64,000 nt of DNA from Candidatus Obscuribacterales bacterium (GTDB taxonomy: Bacteria > Cyanobacteriota > Vampirovibrionia > Obscuribacterales > Obscuribacteraceae), in assembly GCA_019752635.1 (NCBI GenBank), contig JAIELX010000032.1:62001-126000 (forward strand). Reading direction: 5' to 3'. The stretch's first letter is position 1; every line of letters starts with the position of its first letter. The translations under genes and the position numbers were made by a program. Below are positions 27,053-34,462 of this stretch, piece after piece. Below the pieces are notes generated by a model. It searched no databases. It saw only the letters and a program-made list of their open reading frames with translations, and was not told the origin of the DNA.

Positions 27053-27157
27053 CTATGCCGCCTGAAGCACTTGCCACCAGTGAGCGCGATAGACCTCTAC
27101 GGTAACACACCGGCCCATTAGCTCTACCAGGCGCCTGGAAATAGACAAGCCAAGCCT
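27053..27157 (-). pseudogene. Histidine-kinase ATP-domain relic
   Basis: Downstream of the panB stop the minus strand encodes RLGLSISRRLVELMG, the G2 box of a histidine-kinase ATP-binding domain (compare GTGLGLSISRRLVELMGG in intact kinases). It then loses the family pattern. A one-base shift into another frame restores RSIALTGGKCF, resembling the following GGKGSTF. No upstream kinase body exists because panB occupies that position. I read it as a short, frameshifted remnant of a former kinase gene, now about 100 bp. Confidence 0.45.
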
Positions 27158-27176
27158 ATTGCGATGAGAGCAATCC

Positions 27177-28058
27177 TTAGCAGCTAATTTCGCTGTGGCT
27201 ATCGTGTGGCAGTCCGAGCAATTCGTGCAAGCGCGTGTTTTCATCTTCGCTCAGTGCAAACGATTCACCCGCATTGGGAAAGGCCGCGGTGCGAACATCG
27301 TTAGCGTAGTTTTCGATTGCATTTTGGCAAACTTCAGAGAGATTGGCGTACCGTCGCACGAAGCGCGGTTGAAAGTCCGTATACTTGCCCAGCAAGTCAT
27401 CGGTCACCAAAATTTGTCCGTCGCAGCCGGCACCGGCACCGATACCAACCGTGGGTATCTTCAGCTTCTCGCTGATCATTACAGCGACTGCGGCCGGAAC
27501 CATTTCCAACACCACGCTAAAGCACCCCGCGTCCTCAAGCGCCTGAGCGTCATGAATCAAACGAACCGCTTCCTCAGCGCTGCGACCTTGCACTCGGTTT
27601 CCACCAAGGGCGTGAATTGACTGAGGAGTGAAGCCCAGGTGTCCCATTACAGGAATCCCCATCGAAACCAGGCGCTCGACCACTTCTAAATTAAGCTTGG
27701 TCGCACCTTCCAGCTTTACCGCATGAGCCTGAGCTTCTTTGACGAAACGACCGGCGTTAGTGATTGCTTGAATCACGTCAACCTGATAACTCATAAAGGG
27801 CAAGTCGGCCACTACAAAAGCGCTTTGTACTCCACGGGTCACGGCTCGCGTATGATGAACCATTTCATCCATGGTCACAGCGTGCGTCGTTTGATGGCCC
27901 AGAGCAACCATTGCAAGACTGTCGCCGACCAGGATCAGGTCAACGCCAGCCTTGTCAAGAATCTTGGCAGTCGAATAGTCATACGCAGTGAGACAGACGA
28001 TCTTTCGCCCCTCTCTTTTATACTTCTGAAAAGTGAGGGTAGATATAGCTTTGCTCAT
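27177..28058 (-). CDS. panB: 3-methyl-2-oxobutanoate hydroxymethyltransferase
   Basis: This is the first enzyme of pantothenate (CoA) synthesis, transferring a hydroxymethyl group from methylene-tetrahydrofolate to ketoisovalerate. The TIM-barrel marks are all present: MVALGHQTTHAVTMDEM, the VADLPFMSY strand, MGHLGFTPQ, PTVGIGAGAGCDGQILVTDD and the Mg-binding VGDSL near the N-terminus. At 293 residues it is slightly longer than average because of an acidic C-terminal tail. No panC or panD is adjacent. The call is firm. Confidence 0.97.
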   Translation of the reverse strand: MSKAISTLTFQKYKREGRKIVCLTAYDYSTAKILDKAGVDLILVGDSLAMVALGHQTTHAVTMDEMVHHTRAVTRGVQSAFVVADLPFMSYQVDVIQAITNAGRFVKEAQAHAVKLEGATKLNLEVVERLVSMGIPVMGHLGFTPQSIHALGGNRVQGRSAEEAVRLIHDAQALEDAGCFSVVLEMVPAAVAVMISEKLKIPTVGIGAGAGCDGQILVTDDLLGKYTDFQPRFVRRYANLSEVCQNAIENYANDVRTAAFPNAGESFALSEDENTRLHELLGLPHDSHSEISC

Positions 28059-28119
28059 TGTTTAGCCACTGAAACAGAACCCTTAAGACAGGCAGAGTAT
28101 ATCAGTTGACCCCGCGATT

Positions 28120-29655
28120 CTAGTAGCCGCGCCTTTTCATGTTTTCTTGAATCTTTTGCTGACGGATAAGATCTTGCTGAAGATCAATTATGTGCTGGGG
28201 ATCATAAGGATACTTGCCGGACAAGTCGTGAAACTTCTTGTACATCATGCCGGCCTCCGTGGGCAATTCAAGCTTCTCAAGCAGATAGGCCAGATTGTAG
28301 TAGGCTCCATCGAAAGCGGGGTTGACGGCCGTCGCTTTTTGGTTGGTCGCTACGGCGCCTTTGAGATCGCCTTGCGCCTCTTGAACCGCACAAAGGTTCA
28401 TCAGCGATTCACAACTATTAGGGTTGATTTCCAGTCCCCGCTCAAAACTAGCCTTAGCCTGGTCGAGCTGACCGTCTTCATACTGCTCGATTCCTTTGCT
28501 CACGCAAGCATCTACTTCTTCGGGATCGTATTGAAGCGGTGTTTTCTTGCGCGCTTTCTGCTCCAGTTTGATCCGTTTGATCAAGTCCTGCATGTGAGCG
28601 GCATAGAGCGCATCGCTCCCGCGAGCACGAGCCAACTCCTGATAAGCATCAACGGCTTCAGGCAATCGCCCCTTAAATTCAAGACATTTGGCCCAGAGAG
28701 TTTTCATCTCAATTGGATTAACGTCAGGAAACTTTTGCGAGCGCGTGAACGTAGGATTGACCTTTTGGGCTTCCGCAATCTCAGTCATGCAACGATCGAG
28801 ATCACCACGCAGATACCGCAAGCGCGCCAGCTCCCAGTGGGCCGCCGCAAACCGCGGCTCGCACATTAACGCCCTTCGATACTCGGCCTCGCCCGCATCA
28901 AGAACTCCTTTATTGGAATAGATGTAGCCGAGGTGGTAATGAACCTTAGGGTTGTCCGGTGCCAACTTTGCCGACTTTTCCAGAGCGGCGGCGGCTTCCG
29001 ACAGGTCGCCCTGACTGGCTCGCTCAAAGATTGCCAGACCCAGCTCTTTCCATGCATCGGAGTAATCCGGCTTCAAGCGCACGGTTGACTCCAAATAGTT
29101 GATGGCGTTTTCCAAATCGCCCTTCTCGCGGTAGTACATGGCGAGGTTGTAGTGCGGGTACGGGTAATTAGCATTGGTTTGGATGCACTTCTTCCATTCG
29201 CGCGCTCCGCCGTCCGGATCGTACTTGTCTTCGCGTTTTGACAGAAACATCCCGTAGTCGTTGCGACACTCTACAAAATTGCCGTTAAGGTTGAGAGCCT
29301 GGTTAAACTCGGCATAAGCGTCAGTGTAGTTACCAAGTTTGGTGTGACACTGAGCCAGGCGCCAGTGCACCTCTGCAATCTTAGGTGTAATGCCGATCGA
29401 CCGACGATAGGCCTCGACTGCGTTCTGCAAGTCGCCGTTTTGTTGAAACTTCACTCCGACCTTGAACATCGCCAGAGCTTTCGGTCCGGCAGTCTTGTCC
29501 TGATCCCACTCTCCGGTTTGAGCGGCCGAACTGGTCGCCAAAAGCGCCATCAGCACTGCCGGTCCAACTGTTGCCCATGGTCTGCCCCTGAGCCTGGAAA
29601 ACTCGCCGCCGTCTTGAACCCGTCTCATTTTGCGGAAAACTCCCTGCAATTCCAT
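28120..29655 (-). CDS. Secreted TPR-repeat protein
   Basis: The 511-residue product has a signal peptide (ATVGPAVLMALLATSSAAQT near residue 28) and then TPR repeats over most of its length, such as PHYNLAMYYREKGDLENAINYLES and DGAYYNLAYLLEKLELPTEA. It has no catalytic domain. It probably works as a scaffold in the periplasm or at the cell surface. Two ATGs are possible, 29655 and 29628; the second follows GGGAG by 12 nt. It runs divergently from the diguanylate cyclase gene, with 318 nt between them. Confidence 0.9.
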   Translation of the reverse strand: MELQGVFRKMRRVQDGGEFSRLRGRPWATVGPAVLMALLATSSAAQTGEWDQDKTAGPKALAMFKVGVKFQQNGDLQNAVEAYRRSIGITPKIAEVHWRLAQCHTKLGNYTDAYAEFNQALNLNGNFVECRNDYGMFLSKREDKYDPDGGAREWKKCIQTNANYPYPHYNLAMYYREKGDLENAINYLESTVRLKPDYSDAWKELGLAIFERASQGDLSEAAAALEKSAKLAPDNPKVHYHLGYIYSNKGVLDAGEAEYRRALMCEPRFAAAHWELARLRYLRGDLDRCMTEIAEAQKVNPTFTRSQKFPDVNPIEMKTLWAKCLEFKGRLPEAVDAYQELARARGSDALYAAHMQDLIKRIKLEQKARKKTPLQYDPEEVDACVSKGIEQYEDGQLDQAKASFERGLEINPNSCESLMNLCAVQEAQGDLKGAVATNQKATAVNPAFDGAYYNLAYLLEKLELPTEAGMMYKKFHDLSGKYPYDPQHIIDLQQDLIRQQKIQENMKRRGY

Positions 29656-29973
29656 ACTGAATCTAATACTACAGCCTTTTTATCTTCCGTCGGGATGCCG
29701 TTTCAGGACCGGATTCGGCCGCTGGAGGGTCAAGAACGGTACCGCAAGGTCGCGACTACAAAGCATTTCCCGGTCGGTCGCCACTCTAAACCCGCTGTCC
29801 GGGTGGATCTATCCCTTCTCTGCCATCGCGTCATGTCCTGAAGTCGCAACCGCCTCGGAGAGATTAGGCCCCTGCCCTTCCACCGAGACACCTATAGTCT
29901 GAATTTTAATTTCGGCAAAAAGCGGGAAAAATGCCATAGCAGCATTGCTGATAAAACGGGGCTATTCCAGGCA
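29656..29973. other. 318-bp divergent intergenic region
   Basis: No gene, repeat or RNA fold was recognised. It separates the TPR gene (leftward) and the diguanylate cyclase gene (rightward) and should carry both promoters. A TAGTATTAGAT segment near 29665 on the minus strand could be a -10 region, but no convincing -35 was seen. Confidence 0.4.
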
Positions 29974-31095
29974 ATGGAAACTGAACAACAACAACAGACC
30001 AGACTGGACCGAACACATACAGACTTCATAATGTCGATGCGCGATTGCACCGAGAGGCTCAGCTGGAACGATCGCGAAGATGCACTCATTGACGCAGCCA
30101 CTATTTTCGCCAACTTTGCCGAAGCCTCTGACGCGTTAATCATCGATCTTTCAAAAGAGACTCTCGACTTATATCGAAGCAGACCGGACGACGGACGCAA
30201 GGACGAGAATCAAAATTCCACCGTAGTGATGGAAGAATCGCTGGTTCCGGTCCTGGAATTCATTATGGATCGCTGCCTCGACAACACAGGTATGCGTATC
30301 CACAATAATCGCATTATCGAACCGCCGGAAGATGTTCCACCGGAATTCCTGCAGGAATGTTTCGAGGAACTCGGGCTGTCCAGCGGATTTGTCTTCCCCC
30401 TGGCGATAACGCGCAACTATGGAACCGACAAGATTCAAGGCTTGGTGCTGGTACGGAATGCTCCGCCGCGACGATTTGCAGACCCGTTAGTCTTCGCCCT
30501 GTTGCGAATGGGAGTAGACTTGCTTTCACTGAGTTCGGACAACTGCGATCTGGGAAGAGCGCTCTCACGATTGCGCTCAAGTGATTCGCTAACAGGTCTG
30601 GCTACGCGGCATCAGCTGTTTTCCGCACTCGATAAGGAATTGGAGCGGTCGGCTTTCTTCGCGCGCAAGTTTGCCTTGGTAATGGCAGACATTGACTCAT
30701 TGAAAAGTTTCGTGCTGAAAAATGGACATCTATTCGGCGACTATGCAATCAAGGCCGTTGCCGACGAGTTGATGGCCGAGGCACGTCCTGTCGACGTAGT
30801 CTGTCGATACGGCGGCGAAGAGTTCATGGTGCTGCTGCCGGAGTGCGATGAGGCGATGGCCGAGGATTTCGCGGAACGGTGCCGAAAACGAATTTCCGAA
30901 CACATGATCATGCCGCGCGAATTGGACACCGATATCTTCGTCACGGCTAGCTTCGGTGTAGTGATTTTTCCAGAGCATGGCGTTCGCAAGGAGACAATTC
31001 TAAACAAGGCTGAATTAGCCATTTTGCAATCAAAACTTAGTGGTCGAAACACGGTAACACTTTGGTCTGATCACGCAGACAGTTTGAATGACTAA
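29974..31095 (+). CDS. Diguanylate cyclase (N-terminal GAF-like + GGDEF)
   Basis: The 373-residue product ends in a complete GGDEF domain: SSDSLTGLATRHQLF, the metal-binding MADIDSLKSF, and the active site YGGEEF near residues 279-283. An RPVD inhibitory I-site lies five residues before it, so product feedback is likely. The first 200 residues have a GAF-like sensor pattern (FPLAITRNYGTDKIQGLVLVR) and no membrane segment. It should make cyclic di-GMP in response to a cytoplasmic ligand. It is directly upstream of two Ser/Thr kinases on the same strand, 47 nt away, and may form one signalling operon. Confidence 0.9.
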   Translation: METEQQQQTRLDRTHTDFIMSMRDCTERLSWNDREDALIDAATIFANFAEASDALIIDLSKETLDLYRSRPDDGRKDENQNSTVVMEESLVPVLEFIMDRCLDNTGMRIHNNRIIEPPEDVPPEFLQECFEELGLSSGFVFPLAITRNYGTDKIQGLVLVRNAPPRRFADPLVFALLRMGVDLLSLSSDNCDLGRALSRLRSSDSLTGLATRHQLFSALDKELERSAFFARKFALVMADIDSLKSFVLKNGHLFGDYAIKAVADELMAEARPVDVVCRYGGEEFMVLLPECDEAMAEDFAERCRKRISEHMIMPRELDTDIFVTASFGVVIFPEHGVRKETILNKAELAILQSKLSGRNTVTLWSDHADSLND

Positions 31096-31142
31096 AGTTA
31101 TTGCGTTGCAGTAAGGGATAGGTTAGGCATCATGGCAAATCT

Positions 31143-32762
31143 ATGCGATCAGTAGAAGACAGCGGGAATAAACTCGTTGAACAAACAGTAACCCTGGTCT
31201 CCCTCGAACATACCCGCGAGATCTTCGAGCGGGCTCCCGAGGCAGGGCAAGCGTTCGCCGACCGTTATGAAATATTGGAAAAACTAGGCGAAGGCGGCGT
31301 CGGAACCGTCTTTAAGGTGCGCCACCTTCACCTCGATAAGATACTGGCGCTGAAACTCCTGCAAAAACACCACCTCAAAGATCCAGACTCTGTCTCTCGC
31401 TTTTGCCTCGAAGCCAAACTGATATCGAAACTGAACCATCCCGGAATCGTCAACGTTCACGATTTCGGGGTTCACGACAGCTGCCCCTACATGATCATGG
31501 ATTACATTGAAGGGCAGCCTATTTCCAAACTGATCGGCACAGACACCACAACTGGAATGTGGCTCGCAATTTTCACTCAAGTGCTTGACGCACTGGCACA
31601 TGCACACCAAAGGGGAATTGTTCATCGCGACCTCAAACCGGGAAACATTCTCTTTCGTTTTGATGTTGATACCGGACTACCAATTGCAACCGTTGTCGAT
31701 TTTGGACTGGCAAAGGCGATTGATTCTGCCGGCCAGCCGCCGGACTCGGCAGCTTTAACCAGAACAGGCGATCTTTTTGGCACTCCGCTTTACATGAGTC
31801 CCGAGCAATGCACCGGGCAGCAGATTGATTCACGCAGTGACATTTATTCGCTGGGATGCGTAATGTATCACTGTTTCAGCAGCGCGCCACCGTTTTCCGC
31901 TGAGTCGAATTTCGAGCTGGTTTACCGGCAGATCAACTGCGCGCCCCAGCCATTTTCGAACGCACATCGGCAGAAGGGACTTGACTCCGAACTTGAGGCC
32001 ATCATCTTTAAGGCAATGGCGAAAGAAAAAACGGCCCGTCATCAGTACGCTCAAGAACTTTCATGCGAATTGCTGGGTGCAAAAGCGAACAGAACTTTGC
32101 TTGGCTGGCTTCGAGCGAAGTGCCGCCAGTTCAGCGGTAGATTTCACGCATCGGAAAAATCAGCCACGATTCGCAATATTGGAATAAAACTGGCGATACT
32201 AAATGCGGTGGTTATATCCCTATCGCTCTGCTACCTGCCGACTCAAATGGAGCATAGTAAAAAGGAAATGCTTCGGCACTGCGACGTGATAATTACCCTC
32301 AATCAGTTAGCCCGTTCGAACGTATTTCGAGCGATGCAAGACGGAACGTTGAAAACTCGATACGCCCTTCAAGGAAAACTAGAAAAGCTGACGGACTCAG
32401 ACCCTGTACTTGAACAATCCGCCAAGAACTACCTTGCCCAAGCGAAGCGATCGCTACTTGATACAAAAACGCGATTGCTAGGCATTAGAGAAACGATGGA
32501 ATCAAATCCGGCAGCTCTGCTGTCCGGCGGATTGGCCGCAATGACCGACGGCACCTCTGAGTGGCTTGATACGCTCGCTACCAACATCACTTTGAGTAGA
32601 CTCGCCGACGGAGAATACAATAAGAACAAAACCCGGTTGGAATTCGAGTTTAACCTCTTCCGCGTACTGATTTACTATGGCGCGGTTTCATTACCGATTT
32701 TGCTCTGGTTGATCGTGGGAAACATAGCCCATAGGCTTCGAGCATCGAAGTTTTCAAGATAG
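31143..32762 (+). CDS. Transmembrane Ser/Thr kinase with extracytoplasmic helical sensor, copy 1
   Basis: The 539-residue product has a short N-terminal tail and a Hanks kinase: GEGGVGTVF, K71, HRDLKPGN near residue 161, the DFGLA loop and SPEQCTGQ with DIYSLGCVMY. All catalytic residues are present. It then has one membrane segment near 343-362, a helical segment of about 145 residues, a second membrane segment near 511-529, and only about 10 residues after it. This hairpin architecture puts the sensor outside the cytoplasm. It is paired with a close relative 15 nt downstream. The ligand is unknown. Confidence 0.93.
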   Translation: MRSVEDSGNKLVEQTVTLVSLEHTREIFERAPEAGQAFADRYEILEKLGEGGVGTVFKVRHLHLDKILALKLLQKHHLKDPDSVSRFCLEAKLISKLNHPGIVNVHDFGVHDSCPYMIMDYIEGQPISKLIGTDTTTGMWLAIFTQVLDALAHAHQRGIVHRDLKPGNILFRFDVDTGLPIATVVDFGLAKAIDSAGQPPDSAALTRTGDLFGTPLYMSPEQCTGQQIDSRSDIYSLGCVMYHCFSSAPPFSAESNFELVYRQINCAPQPFSNAHRQKGLDSELEAIIFKAMAKEKTARHQYAQELSCELLGAKANRTLLGWLRAKCRQFSGRFHASEKSATIRNIGIKLAILNAVVISLSLCYLPTQMEHSKKEMLRHCDVIITLNQLARSNVFRAMQDGTLKTRYALQGKLEKLTDSDPVLEQSAKNYLAQAKRSLLDTKTRLLGIRETMESNPAALLSGGLAAMTDGTSEWLDTLATNITLSRLADGEYNKNKTRLEFEFNLFRVLIYYGAVSLPILLWLIVGNIAHRLRASKFSR

Positions 32763-32777
32763 CGAGTGTTGAATTCC

Positions 32778-34442
32778 ATGAAATCAGTCGACGACAGTGG
32801 TAACAAAATACTAGCGGAACAAACGGTAAATTTAGTCGGCGAAGTCACCCGTGATCATTCTGCGCGCTCACCGGCGGTGGGGCAGACATTCGCGGATCGA
32901 TACGAGATTCTGGAAAAGCTCGGTGAAGGCGGAGTCGGCACAGTCTACAAAGCACGCCACCTTCATCTTGATACCATTCTGGCAATCAAAATTCTGCAAA
33001 GCACACACCTGAAAGATCAGGATTCAGTGGCACGTTTTTGTCGCGAAGGCAAGCTAATCTCGAAACTCAATCACACTAACATCGTCAAAGTGCAGGAGTT
33101 CGGCGTATGGGAAGGATGCCCGTACATGACCATGGACTACATCGATGGCATCCCGATTTCTAAGATGATTGCAGACCCCGACGTCAGTACCGACAGGTGG
33201 ATAGGCATCTTCAGACAGGTTCTGGACGCCCTTGCTCACGCTCATGAGCGTGGCATTGTTCATCGCGATATCAAACCGGGCAACATCCTTTTCAGAGTCG
33301 ACGATATGGGAGAACCAATTGCAACAGTAGTCGATTTCGGACTGGCAAAGGCAACTGATTCGCAAGAACAACTGGCAGAGTCGGCAGCATTGACAAGAAC
33401 AGGCGATCTATTCGGAACTCCGCTCTACATGAGCCCGGAACAATGTACCGGCAACAGAGTTGATTCGCGCTGCGATATCTATTCTCTGGGTTGCGTTATG
33501 TACCACTGCCTCACAGGTACACCGCCCTTCCAAGGACAATCCAATTTCGAGCTGGTCTATCGTCAAATCAATTCTTCACCGCCAAACTTTTCTGCCGACC
33601 TGAAAAAGCGTGGAATTGGCGCAGACTTAGAGTCCATAGTACTCAAGGCTATGGCAAAACAACAATCATCGCGCTATCAATATGCACAGCAAATGTCCAT
33701 CGATTTGCTCAATGCCAACGCACGCAGGCATGGCGCCATCTCGGAACTAGCCGCACGGGTGAGATTGATAACCGGGAGATTCAAGGCGTCGGAACGAGCC
33801 ACAATTTTCCGAACAACGTCTTTGGTGGTAGCCACGATAAATGCGGTTGTTACAGCCGGGCTCCTCGTTGCCTTGCCACCCCGGATGCAACAAGAGAACA
33901 AGGCGATGGTCAAATACGCGAGCATAGTTGCAGTGTTGAACAGATTCCTGGCTGACGACCAAAATGCAATCATCAAACCAGCTTATCTGGAGCCATTGAA
34001 GAAACAGCTGCTGGAGTTGACCGCAGGCGACGAAGTGCTTGCGCCGATGGCAATCAAACATGTACGACTGGTCACTAAAGCCAAGAACGCCACTGACAGC
34101 GGACTTCTTGCGTTCCGACGACAACTGGTTGAGGAGCCGTTCTCGGTCTTAAACGGGTCAGGCATGGCACTATTGGGCGCCAGGGCGCAGCTTTGGATTC
34201 ATTGCTCGGCAAGCAACGCAAAAATTACCGCAAAAGCCACGGAGTTGTTTCACCAAAACCAATACTCGCTTCAGCAGAAGTACGATGTTTACAAGGTTCT
34301 ACCGCTTTACGGCGTCGTTTCAAGCATTGTTCTGGCATGGCTCATAGTCGTCAGCTTCCAGACACGAATTCGCGAAGGAAAAAGGCTGCAAGATCAGACG
34401 ATACGGCACCAGATTGGTCAGACTTCAGACAACTCAATTTGA
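32778..34442 (+). CDS. Transmembrane Ser/Thr kinase with extracytoplasmic helical sensor, copy 2
   Basis: This kinase is a tandem relative of the preceding gene, with the same domain order: N-terminal SVDDSGNK tail, kinase with GEGGVGTVY and HRDIKPGN, TM segment, helical extracytoplasmic region, second TM and a short tail. The kinase halves are very similar, while the sensor halves have diverged strongly, which suggests the two sense different signals and share targets. The ATG at 32778 aligns with the start of copy 1; a GTG at 32766 would add four residues. It faces the metalloprotease-like gene convergently. Confidence 0.93.
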   Translation: MKSVDDSGNKILAEQTVNLVGEVTRDHSARSPAVGQTFADRYEILEKLGEGGVGTVYKARHLHLDTILAIKILQSTHLKDQDSVARFCREGKLISKLNHTNIVKVQEFGVWEGCPYMTMDYIDGIPISKMIADPDVSTDRWIGIFRQVLDALAHAHERGIVHRDIKPGNILFRVDDMGEPIATVVDFGLAKATDSQEQLAESAALTRTGDLFGTPLYMSPEQCTGNRVDSRCDIYSLGCVMYHCLTGTPPFQGQSNFELVYRQINSSPPNFSADLKKRGIGADLESIVLKAMAKQQSSRYQYAQQMSIDLLNANARRHGAISELAARVRLITGRFKASERATIFRTTSLVVATINAVVTAGLLVALPPRMQQENKAMVKYASIVAVLNRFLADDQNAIIKPAYLEPLKKQLLELTAGDEVLAPMAIKHVRLVTKAKNATDSGLLAFRRQLVEEPFSVLNGSGMALLGARAQLWIHCSASNAKITAKATELFHQNQYSLQQKYDVYKVLPLYGVVSSIVLAWLIVVSFQTRIREGKRLQDQTIRHQIGQTSDNSI

Positions 34443-34462
34443 GTAGATGCGCGAATCCCCAG

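Noticed and set aside
28147..28869. 240-residue plus-strand frame
   Set aside because: It is antisense to the TPR protein gene, and its Leu-rich sequence is explained by the opposite strand.
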